Numbered from the stretch's first letter, positions 32,963 to 41,399 are shown. The stretch is DNA of 50,160 nt from Ruminococcus sp. UBA3665 (GCA_002373165.1 DFJS01000099.1:1-50160), one strand, 5' to 3'. A program made the numbers and translations. The notes: generated from the sequence alone by a model not told the origin.

Positions 32963-34642
32963 ATGACTGAAAAAACAACAAAACTGGAACATTTTGTCCG
33001 GATTGTCGTATGCCTGTTTGCCTTGTTCCTGATGGGCGTGCTGACTCTGGCAAGTATTTTTTCTACAACCGGCATGGAAATTGTCCGGGAAGGTGAAGGA
33101 GTCGATAATTTAATTCTCAAGATCCGGGAAAATATCGAATCAGTATGGTATTATCATGATAATATTTTTGCCAATCTTATCTGGATGGCGGTAGGCTTTG
33201 CCGTCTGCTTTGCCGTGATGCCATGGCTGAAAAAATTATCTCTGCCAAAAGAAATGCTGCTTGTTTCCGTGTGGGTGATTGTCTTAGGCACAATCTGGGT
33301 AGTCTCTTCGCAGGTGATGCCCTCGGAGGATTCCGGCACACTGGCAGCGGCTTCGGAACGGTCTTCGCGCGGAGATTTTGAATGGATGGAACTGCCGTAT
33401 TTTTCATATTATTCTTATCAGCTGGGCTATATTTTATTCAACGAAATGCTGATCCGGATTCACATGCTGTTCACAGAGACAAGAACGCTGATTTTTCTGG
33501 AAATTCTGAATGTTATTTTTCTTGCCCTGATTTATGACGGTATGCTGCTGTTAAGCAAATTATTATTCAAAGACGAGAAAATTCATCATCTGACGGCAGT
33601 ATTATTATTATTCAGCATTCAGCCGATTATTGCCTGTGTGTTCGTTTACGGAATTTATCCGGGCATGGTGTTTGCCGTATGGGCAATTGTATTTGAAGTA
33701 TATTATTTCCAGACCGGGAAAATCAGATTTATTCCGTTATCGGCAGTTTTTATCGCAGTTTCCTATACGCTGAAGCCGAATTATCTGATCTGCCTGATTG
33801 CCATGATGATTGTCGCGCTGGTGAAATGTTTCGGCGTACTGAAACAGCCCCGGAAACTGGCCGCTCGGCTGGCTTATATCGTACTGAGCTGCTGTCTGGC
33901 ATATTCTCTGCCGAACTATGCCATTTCCTCCTACGAGGCAAGAAGCGGCATCGAACTGGGCGAGTCAATCCCGATGACTTCTTTCATTGCTATGGGCATG
34001 AACGAAGCCGGAAATGCTCCCGGCTGGTACAGTTACTGGTATACAATCACAAATTTTGAATCGCACGAATTTCATACAAAAGAATCTTCCGAAGCTTCTG
34101 TAGAAGAAATCAAGAACAGACTGCAATATTTTTCTGAAAATAAAAATTACAGGAATGAATTCTTCTACAAGAAATTTGTATCACAGTGGAACGAAACAAG
34201 TTATCAGAGCATCTGGAACAACAAAGTCCGGATGCAGTACAAGGAAAAAGGCAAATTTGCCTTTTGGGTCTGCAACGATGCCGAGAAGAATTTTAAATAT
34301 TATATGGATTTATATTCACAGCTGATTTTTGCCGGCGTACTGCTGGGAAGCTTTGCCTGTCTGCGGAAAAAAGAACTGATGCAGGTATTTTTCCCGCTGA
34401 TTATCATCGGCGGCATGTTATATCACCTGATGGCAGAAAGCAAATCGCAGTATGCCATGCCTTATTATATCCTGATGACCGGCTTTGCCGCTGTGGGCAT
34501 CTGCTGGCTGTATGACAGAATCCGGCCGTCTCTTGAACAGAAATTCACCTGCCTGAAAGAAATGAGGGGTAAGCATGAACAAACAAAATTCTCTGACCAG
34601 AATCAGCAAGTTCCTGAGTCTGATTCTCCGGCACAGCCCTGA
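32963..34642 (+). CDS. polytopic membrane protein, GT-C glycosyltransferase-like
   Basis: 559 residues, start at 32963 chosen by GGAAGGAG and by the promoter just upstream. About ten to twelve hydrophobic helices are present. A first extracytoplasmic loop with SEDSG, a large loop at ~345-450 and the late motif ESKSQYAMPYY resemble the E-x-RY-x-P motif of GT39/PMT-type GT-C enzymes, which move sugars from polyprenyl phosphates to acceptors outside the membrane. The usual Asp-Asp or Asp-Glu active-site pair is not obvious. A hydrophilic tail (~525-559) overlaps the start of kptA by 68 bases. A glycosyltransferase role is inference. Confidence 0.65.
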   Translation: MTEKTTKLEHFVRIVVCLFALFLMGVLTLASIFSTTGMEIVREGEGVDNLILKIRENIESVWYYHDNIFANLIWMAVGFAVCFAVMPWLKKLSLPKEMLLVSVWVIVLGTIWVVSSQVMPSEDSGTLAAASERSSRGDFEWMELPYFSYYSYQLGYILFNEMLIRIHMLFTETRTLIFLEILNVIFLALIYDGMLLLSKLLFKDEKIHHLTAVLLLFSIQPIIACVFVYGIYPGMVFAVWAIVFEVYYFQTGKIRFIPLSAVFIAVSYTLKPNYLICLIAMMIVALVKCFGVLKQPRKLAARLAYIVLSCCLAYSLPNYAISSYEARSGIELGESIPMTSFIAMGMNEAGNAPGWYSYWYTITNFESHEFHTKESSEASVEEIKNRLQYFSENKNYRNEFFYKKFVSQWNETSYQSIWNNKVRMQYKEKGKFAFWVCNDAEKNFKYYMDLYSQLIFAGVLLGSFACLRKKELMQVFFPLIIIGGMLYHLMAESKSQYAMPYYILMTGFAAVGICWLYDRIRPSLEQKFTCLKEMRGKHEQTKFSDQNQQVPESDSPAQP

Positions 34643-35141
34643 AACAGTCGGCATTCAGATTGACTATCAGGGCGGCTGGACAGATGTTGATATCCTGATT
34701 CAGAAAATCAACCAGGACGGAAGATTTCATCTTGACAGAGCTTTGCTGGAAGAAATTGTCCGCACAGATGAGAAACAGCGTTACAGCTTTACGCCGGATC
34801 AAACCAGAATCCGCGCCAATCAGGGACATTCGATTCCGGTCGATATGGGATTGCAGCCCTGTCAGCCGCCGGAATTTCTCTGGCATGGCACGGCCGAACG
34901 CTTTCTGAATTCTATCTCTGACAAAGGACTTCTGCCTATGACCCGGCAGTATGTGCATCTTTCCAAAGATACAGAAACGGCTCTGAAAGTCGGCAAACGG
35001 CACGGAAAGCCCTATATCCTGAAAATCCGCTCCGGAGAAATGCATCGGCAGGGCTATGCCTTCTATCTTTCTGAAAACGGAGTCTGGCTGACTGATCAGG
35101 TGCCGCCGGAATTTCTGATCTGGGATGAGGCACAGTCATGA
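34575..35141 (+). CDS. kptA: RNA 2'-phosphotransferase (Tpt1/KptA family)
   Basis: 188 residues, start after GAGGGGTAAGC, 68 bases inside the preceding gene. Family motifs are complete: SKFLSLILRHSPE at the start, RANQGHS, LWHGT and RQYVHLS, which supply the Arg-His-Arg-Arg active-site residues and the NAD+ pocket. The enzyme removes a 2'-phosphate from RNA with NAD+, giving ADP-ribose 1'',2''-cyclic phosphate. In fungi this finishes tRNA splicing; in bacteria, which lack that pathway, the physiological substrate is not settled, though repair of RNA ends or removal of ADP-ribose-type marks has been discussed. The next gene overlaps its stop by four bases. Confidence 0.93.
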   Translation: MNKQNSLTRISKFLSLILRHSPETVGIQIDYQGGWTDVDILIQKINQDGRFHLDRALLEEIVRTDEKQRYSFTPDQTRIRANQGHSIPVDMGLQPCQPPEFLWHGTAERFLNSISDKGLLPMTRQYVHLSKDTETALKVGKRHGKPYILKIRSGEMHRQGYAFYLSENGVWLTDQVPPEFLIWDEAQS

Positions 35142-36001
35142 AAAAATTTTCTGTGATTCTGGAAGCCTTATTTTTCTGGACTTTTTTTATCATTCTGCCG
35201 ATACTGATTCTCATTCAGACACTTTTTGCCGCCCATCAGCATTATGATGCCGATCCCCGCACTGCAATTCTGGCATGGGAACACGCTCCCGAACAGACGG
35301 CCTATCTTGATATTCTGGCCATACCGGACCCGGATGATTTTTATGCCGAAACTTCCGGTCAGCCGCCTTGCTGGTACGTCAGTCCGGAACGGAATTCTGA
35401 AAAAAGTCTTCCCATTTCGTCAGGCAGTGAAATTGCACAGTATCAGCAGGAAGATTATCAAAGTCTTTCACAGCATACAGATTCTGTTTCTCAGATTCTG
35501 ATTTATGACAGTGAGTATAATCAGACAACAGGATGGGAGATACAGGCAATGCTGTATCTCAACGCGCCGGATACAATCGAACAGCTGTTCCAGAATTATC
35601 AGACCTTCAAGGCCGCTTATGTGGATGAAAACGGTCATATTCTGGATATTACAGATTCTTTCACAGTCATCTATGAAGAACGGCAGGAAAATGCCTTTCT
35701 GGCCGACGGAAAAAATCTGACTCTGCGTATTTCCGGCATTGCACCGGAAAAAGCCGAACAGCGGAAGCTCTGGACAAAAATCAGGAGCATTGCTCTGCCG
35801 TCGCTGCTGTTTGTGGGATTTGTCTACATGCTGCTTCTGGCCGCCCAGAAGCGCAAAACTGATGAAGAATATCAGCAGCAGAAACTGGAATTTGAACAGA
35901 TTCGCAAAGAAAGAGCTGCAAAAAAATCAGAACCGGAACCAGCCGAAGAATCTGATATTAAAAAACAGAAAAAAAGCAAAAAAGAAAAAGCCAAAAAATA
36001 G
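35138..36001 (+). CDS. hypothetical membrane protein with two transmembrane helices
   Basis: 287 residues; its ATG overlaps the kptA stop (ATGA). One helix at ~8-30, an extracytoplasmic domain of ~190 residues (~32-220), a second helix at ~222-245 and a charged, coiled C-terminal tail rich in Lys and Glu (~250-287). The outer domain has no motif that I recognise (LDILAIPDPDDFYAE, CWYVSPERNSEKS). The topology, with both ends inside, resembles small sensor-like or cell-envelope proteins. Coupling to kptA may be only positional. Function unknown. Confidence 0.7.
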   Translation: MKKFSVILEALFFWTFFIILPILILIQTLFAAHQHYDADPRTAILAWEHAPEQTAYLDILAIPDPDDFYAETSGQPPCWYVSPERNSEKSLPISSGSEIAQYQQEDYQSLSQHTDSVSQILIYDSEYNQTTGWEIQAMLYLNAPDTIEQLFQNYQTFKAAYVDENGHILDITDSFTVIYEERQENAFLADGKNLTLRISGIAPEKAEQRKLWTKIRSIALPSLLFVGFVYMLLLAAQKRKTDEEYQQQKLEFEQIRKERAAKKSEPEPAEESDIKKQKKSKKEKAKK

Positions 36002-36008
36002 CCAAAGG

Positions 36009-36046
36009 CAGGAAAAGGCAGTCAGCAGACCGCCTTTTCCTGATTT
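36009..36046. terminator. bidirectional terminator between convergent operons
   Basis: Eleven-base-pair stem CAGGAAAAGGC/GCCTTTTCCTG with an inner GTC/GAC part, between the end of the plus-strand gene at 36001 and the end of the minus-strand Clp gene at 36050. Confidence 0.75.
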
Positions 36047-36049
36047 GTT

Positions 36050-38281
36050 TCAGTGCACCTGCTCGGCGATTTTCAGTTCCAGTTTGTCTCCGGATGCCGT
36101 AAGAAAAACAGTATCGCCTTTCTGCAATTCATCATGCAGCCACATCCGGGAAAGCGGATTTTCAATTTCCTGAGTGAGAAATCTCCGGATTGGCCTTGCA
36201 CCATACTGTTCTGTACCGGGACAGCCTGCAATCAGTCTGACAGCGGCATTGTCATATTCCAGAATAATCCCGTTCTGTGCCGTGCGCCCGGCAAGCAAAG
36301 TCAGCTGACGTTCTGCAATCCGGAGCAGACTTTCCGGCGTGAGATTTTCAAATACAAGAATTTCATCCATTCTGTTAATCAATTCCGGCGGAAGTTTTTG
36401 TTTCAGAGCCTGCAAGGCCTGTTCCTGCTTCTGGTTCTGCTGTTCCAGAAAGCCGACTGTTTTTTGACTGCCGTGCATTCCCAGATTGGAAGTCAGAAAG
36501 ATCAGGCAGCTGCGCAGACTGATTTTTCGTCCGGTACTGTCTGTCAGAATGCCGTCTTCCAGAATCTGGAGCAGAATATGCAGCACATCCGGGTGTGCTT
36601 TTTCGATCTCGTCAAACAGCACCACACTGCACGGACGTTTCCGCAGATGGGAACAGAATACAGATTCTTCCGCAAAGCCGACATATCCGGGAGGTGCGCC
36701 GATCAGTCTGGCGACAGAATGGGCTTCCATATATTCAGACATATCCAGCCGGAGGAGTGCCTTTTCAGTCCCGAACAGCGTTTCGGCAAGTGTCCGGACA
36801 AGCGCAGTTTTTCCGATTCCGGTTGCTCCCAGAAACAGAAACGAGCCGACCGGACGATTCAGTTCCCGGAAACCGCTTCCGGCACGGCAGACGGCATCAC
36901 AGAGCTGTGCAATGACAGCATCATGGCCGATAATCTTTTCCCGGAGCGTTTCCTGCAAATGCTGAAGCTTCTGCTGTTCGGCAGCGGTCATCTGTTCCAG
37001 CGGAATCCCCGTCCGCAGAGAGGCCACCGCGGCGACATCTTCTGTTTTGACTTCGGAGAACGCTTCGCTTCTAAGCGAGGCACGGGCACAGGATTCGTCA
37101 AGCAGATCGATGGCCTTATCCGGAAAGCTTTTGTCTGCAATATATTTCTGTGCCAGGTCAATACAGGACTGGAGCACGGGCTTTGTCAGAAATACATGAT
37201 GATAATTTTCATAATTTTCTTTCAGGCCGTTCAGAATCCGGAATGTTTCGGCCGGATCCGGCTCCTGAATCATAATGCTCTGGAATCTTCTGGCAAGGGC
37301 ACCGTCTTTCTCGATTGTTTTGGCATATTCTGCCGGAGTGGTTGCGCCGATGATGCGCAAATCGCCTCTGGCAAGCTGTGGTTTCAGCATATTGGCGGCA
37401 TCGATGGCACCTTCTGCGGCACCGGCACCGACGATAGTATGCAGTTCGTCGATAAATAAAATAATTCTGCTGCTGTGCGTGACTTCCTGAATACAGGCGC
37501 GGATGCGTTCTTCAAAATCGCCGCGGTATTTTGCGCCTGCGAGTAGTGCACCCAGATCCAGAGAAAAAATAAACATTCCGGCCAGCTGAGAGGGCACTTC
37601 TCCCCTTGCGAATTTTTCTGCCGCGCCTTGGATGATTGCACTTTTTCCGACTCCCGGCTCTCCGATCAGGCAGGGATTATTCTTGCTTTTTCTGGAAAGA
37701 ATCTGCAATACCCGGCTGATTTCGTTTTCTCTGCCGATGAGGGGATCGGCAGTTTCGGACGGAAGCATTAATTTTCCGTACCGGAACAGCTGGGGAAATT
37801 CTGAAGCCGTGGGCGGATTCAGCATTTTCGGCGGCCGGACGGACTGACAGGATTTTTCCAGCGCATTCAGATCTGTATGCATAAATTCCAGAAGTTCGGC
37901 AGCCGCGCAGTTTTCATCGCGCAGCATGGCAAGCAGGATGAGTCTTGTACCGATTTCGGAACGGCGTTCCTGGTCGGCCAGTGTCTGGGCTTCTGAAAGA
38001 ATTCTGTGCAGTGCAGGGGTCATGCTGTGATAGCCCGGCGCGGTGCGTGTTCCCCGGCCGACAGTCTGGCACATCTGCTGAGAGAACTGCTGTTCTGTCA
38101 CGCCGCTGCTGACCAGAATTTCGGCTGCTGTGTTGGGCTGCTGATGAAGAATGCCAAGCAGATAATGCTCTGTTCCCACATAGGTATGCCCCATTTCTCC
38201 GGCAAGGCAGATGCCGGCCTCCAGTGCGAGCATAGCATTTTCTGAAAAGCGGCTGATTTCATAATCATAATGATTCTGCAT
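36050..38281 (-). CDS. ATP-dependent Clp protease ATP-binding subunit (ClpA/ClpC-type)
   Basis: 743 residues, start at 38281 after AAAGGAGATT. Two Clp N repeats (~1-145) are followed by two AAA+ modules: first Walker A GEPGVGKSA, with the Walker B region LFIDELHTIVGAG, and second Walker A GATGIGKTA, with VLFDEIEKAHPDV. A VGF tripeptide (KTVGFLEQ) in the second module is the expected ClpP-docking loop. The long coiled middle domain of ClpC/ClpB is absent between the modules, so this is closer to ClpA in layout and would not use MecA-type adaptors through it. It unfolds proteins for degradation by ClpP in the cytoplasm. No CtsR box could be identified. Confidence 0.93.
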   Translation of the reverse strand: MQNHYDYEISRFSENAMLALEAGICLAGEMGHTYVGTEHYLLGILHQQPNTAAEILVSSGVTEQQFSQQMCQTVGRGTRTAPGYHSMTPALHRILSEAQTLADQERRSEIGTRLILLAMLRDENCAAAELLEFMHTDLNALEKSCQSVRPPKMLNPPTASEFPQLFRYGKLMLPSETADPLIGRENEISRVLQILSRKSKNNPCLIGEPGVGKSAIIQGAAEKFARGEVPSQLAGMFIFSLDLGALLAGAKYRGDFEERIRACIQEVTHSSRIILFIDELHTIVGAGAAEGAIDAANMLKPQLARGDLRIIGATTPAEYAKTIEKDGALARRFQSIMIQEPDPAETFRILNGLKENYENYHHVFLTKPVLQSCIDLAQKYIADKSFPDKAIDLLDESCARASLRSEAFSEVKTEDVAAVASLRTGIPLEQMTAAEQQKLQHLQETLREKIIGHDAVIAQLCDAVCRAGSGFRELNRPVGSFLFLGATGIGKTALVRTLAETLFGTEKALLRLDMSEYMEAHSVARLIGAPPGYVGFAEESVFCSHLRKRPCSVVLFDEIEKAHPDVLHILLQILEDGILTDSTGRKISLRSCLIFLTSNLGMHGSQKTVGFLEQQNQKQEQALQALKQKLPPELINRMDEILVFENLTPESLLRIAERQLTLLAGRTAQNGIILEYDNAAVRLIAGCPGTEQYGARPIRRFLTQEIENPLSRMWLHDELQKGDTVFLTASGDKLELKIAEQVH

Positions 38282-38320
38282 AAAAATAAGAATCTCCTTT
38301 CCAAAATCAGAACTAGTAAC

Positions 38321-38329
38321 AGTATAGCA
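38321..38329 (-). promoter_or_regulatory. probable extended -10 promoter of the Clp gene
   Basis: On the minus strand TGCTATACT forms an extended -10 element (TGN-TATACT); no good -35 box lies at 17 bases. It is 40 bases before the Clp start. Confidence 0.4.
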
Positions 38330-38396
38330 TCTTTTTGGCGCAATATTTGTCGAGGCAATGCAAAAAAGCAATTCATTTCCGGGCAATTGCAGAATC

Positions 38397-38425
38397 TTGA
38401 CAAAATTCTGCAAATATGTTATGAT
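38397..38425 (+). promoter_or_regulatory. promoter of the HNH endonuclease gene
   Basis: TTGACA (38397-38402) and TATGAT (38420-38425) with a 17-base spacer, 35 bases before the start codon. Confidence 0.75.
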
Positions 38426-38459
38426 AGGAAATAACAGATTAATTCCGGGAGGTGAAAGC

Positions 38460-38801
38460 ATGGGCTACAGAGAATTATATTTTCAGCATCACAAGGGAAA
38501 AAAGCTGTTATTCCGCAAAGGCCTGTATTATAAATGCGTGGCCTGCGGAAAATGGTTTTCGAAATCGCAGATTACAGTAGATCATATTATTCCCAAAAGA
38601 AAAGGCGGCCTTGATGTCATCAGCAATTTACAGGCCATGTGCCGGAGCTGTAATTCCAGCAAGCGTGACAGACAGTCAAAAACCGATACGCTGAAAGGTG
38701 TTATCGGCATGACTGCCCAGGGCGAACTCGGCCATTTTCTGGAGAGTGCCGCCAAGCAGAAAGTAAAAGATGCGCTCGGCATCAAGTACAAGAGAAAATA
38801 A
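38460..38801 (+). CDS. HNH endonuclease-domain protein
   Basis: 113 residues, start at 38460 after GGGAGGTGAAAGC. The HNH fold is clear: CVACG (first Cys pair), ITVDHIIPKRKGG (catalytic His of the HNH motif), NLQAMCRSC (Asn and second Cys pair) and NSSKRD. The four Cys hold a structural zinc. Flanking regions are short and basic. Such small stand-alone HNH proteins nick or cut DNA or RNA, and may belong to phage, mobile or housekeeping contexts. Nothing mobile is seen nearby, and the gene has its own promoter. Confidence 0.88.
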   Translation: MGYRELYFQHHKGKKLLFRKGLYYKCVACGKWFSKSQITVDHIIPKRKGGLDVISNLQAMCRSCNSSKRDRQSKTDTLKGVIGMTAQGELGHFLESAAKQKVKDALGIKYKRK

Positions 38802-38911
38802 TTATCATTTGCAGTCACAAAATTTCTCCTGCTTCATACTATGTACTATGAAACAACGCAGTACAGCGGAGTTTCAAATATATATTTTTTATAGCAAGGA
38901 GATTATGTCTT

Positions 38912-39034
38912 ATGTGTTTCGATAACAACAACAATAGCTGCTGCTGGGTAATTTTCCTGATTCTGATTCTGTTCTGCTGCGGCAATAACAACAATAACTG
39001 CGGATGCAATAATAACTGCGGCTGCGGCTGCTGA
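38912..39034 (+). CDS. 40-residue Cys/Asn-rich single-helix membrane peptide
   Basis: This small gene starts at 38912 after AAGGAG (38895-38900) and ends in front of a strong terminator. The product begins MCFDNNNNSCC, has a hydrophobic helix (WVIFLILILF) and ends in an Asn-Cys-Gly repeat (CGCNNNCGCGC). It holds eleven Cys in 40 residues. It recalls the very short YjcZ/spore-coat-like peptides of Firmicutes, but the Cys content is unusual. It could bind metal or be cross-linked by disulfides. The ribosome site, codon structure and terminator support a real gene. Confidence 0.65.
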   Translation: MCFDNNNNSCCWVIFLILILFCCGNNNNNCGCNNNCGCGC

Positions 39035-39048
39035 TCTGGTTTTACAAA

Positions 39049-39080
39049 AGCCTCCCCGGAACGGGGAGGCTGATTTTTTT
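39049..39080. terminator. terminator of the Cys-rich peptide gene, also usable on the minus strand
   Basis: Perfect nine-base-pair stem AGCCTCCCC/GGGGAGGCT, then GATTTTTTT on the plus strand; on the minus strand it lies just after the stop at 39088 and is followed by TTTT. Confidence 0.85.
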
Positions 39081-39087
39081 GGAGAAA

Positions 39088-39807
39088 TTACATGTCCTCG
39101 AAAGAAAGCTGTTTTCCTTCGGCTGACGGCTGTGCTTCTGCTGATGTTTCAGGCTCCGGGCGGCCGTATACAAGTGCGAGAAAATTTTTTCTGGAATGCA
39201 GTGCCTGTTCCAGCCTGCCGGATAATTTCAGAGAAACAAAGATTGCACAGGAACGTGCCTGACAATTGACAGAACGCGCCGGATTAAATGCAATATCTGT
39301 AAAAGCCTGATATTTCACCAGCTGTTCTGCGAGTTCCGGGTTTTGATTCAGGGCATTGATATAAATCCAGTCATAGAAAAAAGTTTTCGGCTCCAACGGG
39401 AAATTTTCGCCCATAAAGCAAAATGCTGTCAAATTGCCGCTTTCTCTGAGACGAGAATCTTTTTTTGCTTCGCGGGGTGTTTTGTTAAGCAAATCTGTAT
39501 AAGGGCCGCCGTGTTCAAACACTTTGCCGGACTGGAACACATTCTCTACGGGCACGGGCGCAGGCAAAGCCTGATGTCTGAACAGCAGATTAAATGCGCT
39601 TAACTGTGTACCCAGTTCAGCTTCTGATCTTGTGGAGACTTCCAGAATTTTATCTTCCGGAAATAATCTGTTATAGGCCTGATGCAGACTCTCCATTGAT
39701 TTTTTCTGCTGTGCCATGCTGAAACCGGGGAAAAACTGGAATTCTGTATTGATTTCCCTGAAAAACGGAATATTTGTACCGATTTTAAATACTGGTCTTT
39801 TAGCCAT
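39088..39807 (-). CDS. DUF6977/NADAR-like protein (DarT1-associated antitoxin-like)
   Basis: 239 residues, no membrane segment. The start (MAKRPVFKI), LGTQLSAFNLLF, FFYDWIYINAL and FTDIAFNPARSVNCQARSC match, from memory, the conserved blocks of the DarT1-associated NADAR antitoxin family (DUF6977). NADAR proteins remove ADP-ribose from guanine in DNA and so reverse the DNA-modifying toxin DarT1. The last ~25 residues are disordered. No DarT-like toxin gene is present in the window, so this copy is an orphan or acts in another way. It is transcribed behind a short LRR gene from the promoter at 40252-40280, with four bases between the genes. Family assignment is moderate. Confidence 0.6.
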   Translation of the reverse strand: MAKRPVFKIGTNIPFFREINTEFQFFPGFSMAQQKKSMESLHQAYNRLFPEDKILEVSTRSEAELGTQLSAFNLLFRHQALPAPVPVENVFQSGKVFEHGGPYTDLLNKTPREAKKDSRLRESGNLTAFCFMGENFPLEPKTFFYDWIYINALNQNPELAEQLVKYQAFTDIAFNPARSVNCQARSCAIFVSLKLSGRLEQALHSRKNFLALVYGRPEPETSAEAQPSAEGKQLSFEDM

Positions 39808-39811
39808 TTTT

Positions 39812-40150
39812 TTACCTCACTTTTTTCCAAAGCTTCCAATCGTCTCTGGGCTTGAAAAAAGTTCTGTTGCCAATCCGTGTCACGCCTTCAGGAATATTAA
39901 TTCTTGTCAAAGCTTCACAGCTGTCAAAAGCATCATCTTGAATTTCTGTCACCCGTTTAGGAATGAAAACAGTTTTCAGAGCTGTGCAGTTTCTGAAAGC
40001 ATTCACACCGATTTTATTCACAAAAGACGGGATTATCGCAATTCTATGACTGCCGCTGTATCTCACAAGAATCTTTCCGCAGATATCAAATGCCGTATTA
40101 TCCGCGGCGGCCGGACAGTTTTCAAAAGCATTATCAGCAATTTTCGACAC
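39812..40150 (-). CDS. short BspA-like LRR_5 protein, probably frameshifted at its start
   Basis: From a GTG at 40150 the frame gives 112 residues with three LRR_5 repeats (IADNAF, IGVNAFRNC, IQDDAFDSC, IPEGVTRIGNRTF). The LRR pattern continues upstream in the same frame to about 40200 (SLQSIVIPEGVSKI) without an in-frame ATG. The only well-placed start, ATG at 40197 with AAAGGGG before it, is in a different frame. A single missing base near 40185-40190 would join them. No signal peptide is visible, which is odd for this usually exported repeat type. It is the first gene of the unit that includes the DUF6977-like gene. Confidence 0.55.
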   Translation of the reverse strand: MSKIADNAFENCPAAADNTAFDICGKILVRYSGSHRIAIIPSFVNKIGVNAFRNCTALKTVFIPKRVTEIQDDAFDSCEALTRINIPEGVTRIGNRTFFKPRDDWKLWKKVR

Positions 40151-40251
40151 GCCCTCAGGAATGACAATGCTTTGCAGTGAAGATTCTCTTCTGCCATCAG
40201 GATTCCCCTTTCAGTGATTATTTTGCAGTAATCGACATTATATCTGTTTTT

Positions 40252-40280
40252 ATTATACTCCGTCCGCCGTATTTTGTCAA
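40252..40280 (-). promoter_or_regulatory. promoter of the LRR/DUF6977 unit
   Basis: On the minus strand TTGACA (40280-40275) and TATAAT (40257-40252) with a 17-base spacer, both perfect. Confidence 0.8.
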
Positions 40281-40290
40281 TAGTCTGATA

Positions 40291-41379
40291 TTATTTCAGA
40301 ACAGGAGGTTTTTTCAGCAGATTTGCTTTATCCTGAACTTTTCCGCAGTGCATACAGAACAGGGCATCCGCATCGCTGAGTTTTTGGCCGCAGTAGCGGC
40401 AGAACTGTCTTTGCATACGGGGAACGGGCTTAGGCAGATCCACGCTTTCGGATTTCTGGATTTCCTGTACAGGCTCCGGCTTGACAGCAATCAGATTCCA
40501 CAGCATACCCGTACAGAACAGCATCACACAAATCAGCATACCGATGCCGGAAAATGTTACTGTTCTGCCGCGGAGTGCAGTTCCGAGTTCTGCGGGCAGT
40601 TTCATCAGTTCCAGAACCCAGGTCATCAGCAGGCCAAGCAGAAATATGCCGAAGCATGGCACAAATGCCGTCACACTGTAAATTTTGAACGCTGTGCCGA
40701 TCCGGCGTTTTCCGCGGATATGAATTACAATCATCCATGCCAGAGCTGCAATCATCAGCAGAATCAGCAAAATCTGGAACCAGAGCGACAGTGCTGTCCG
40801 GAGGAGAAATCCCTTCGGGCCTTTATATAAATAAGATTCCAGTATTTTATTGACAAGTGTCAGCGGATGATTTAAATTTTGCTGTAATTTTTTCTTATCC
40901 GGGTCGAGAAAACGCAGTCCGGTTTTCTGATAAATCAAGTCGGCATTTTCTTCCAGCAGGGCAACGAATTCCTGTGAATCGATTTCCGGGAATTGTCCGC
41001 CGTCGGCAAGATAGCGGTTATACTGTTCGGCCAGAGCGGCAGCGAAATCGGAAAATGTTCCGTCATGCAGTACTTCCTGTACTTCTTCCACACTGATGCG
41101 GTCATCCTGAATATACTCATCCAGAATATACTGTGCAAGCGTTTTTTGCGAACCGTCCGGCTGACTGATTCTGACATTTTCCAGCACGACGGCTTCGACT
41201 GCCTGCGGAATTGCCGCTGTCCTGACATAATACCGGAGTGTCATGCAGGAAAGCAGCAGTGCTGTCAGGAGCAATATGCTTAAAATACACAGTATTGTGA
41301 ATAAAATATATTTCGGCATAGAATAGACAATTTCTTTTTTCTCTGTCTTCTGTAATGCTTTAAACTGAAATTTCATCAT
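40291..41379 (-). CDS. membrane protein with C-terminal zinc ribbon
   Basis: 362 residues. A helix at ~25-48 is followed by an extracytoplasmic helical domain (~50-195), three more helices (~198-220, ~232-258, ~272-298) and a cytoplasmic end carrying a zinc ribbon (CRYCGQKLSDADALFCMHCG, ~329-348). This combination of a DUF-type helical membrane protein and a zinc-ribbon tail is frequent in Clostridia, but no function is known to me. The start is 20 bases after the tex stop, so it ends the recQ-tex operon. Confidence 0.7.
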   Translation of the reverse strand: MMKFQFKALQKTEKKEIVYSMPKYILFTILCILSILLLTALLLSCMTLRYYVRTAAIPQAVEAVVLENVRISQPDGSQKTLAQYILDEYIQDDRISVEEVQEVLHDGTFSDFAAALAEQYNRYLADGGQFPEIDSQEFVALLEENADLIYQKTGLRFLDPDKKKLQQNLNHPLTLVNKILESYLYKGPKGFLLRTALSLWFQILLILLMIAALAWMIVIHIRGKRRIGTAFKIYSVTAFVPCFGIFLLGLLMTWVLELMKLPAELGTALRGRTVTFSGIGMLICVMLFCTGMLWNLIAVKPEPVQEIQKSESVDLPKPVPRMQRQFCRYCGQKLSDADALFCMHCGKVQDKANLLKKPPVLK

Positions 41380-41399
41380 AAATCCATCCTTTTTTGCAG

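Noticed and set aside
36053..37459. Long open frame (468 codons) opposite the Clp ATPase gene
   Set aside because: It lies wholly antisense to strongly conserved AAA+ motifs and has no ribosome site or recognisable domain.
38460..38801. HNH gene as part of a restriction or phage-defence island
   Set aside because: No methyltransferase, restriction subunit or phage gene is adjacent; the neighbours are a Clp ATPase and a small peptide gene.
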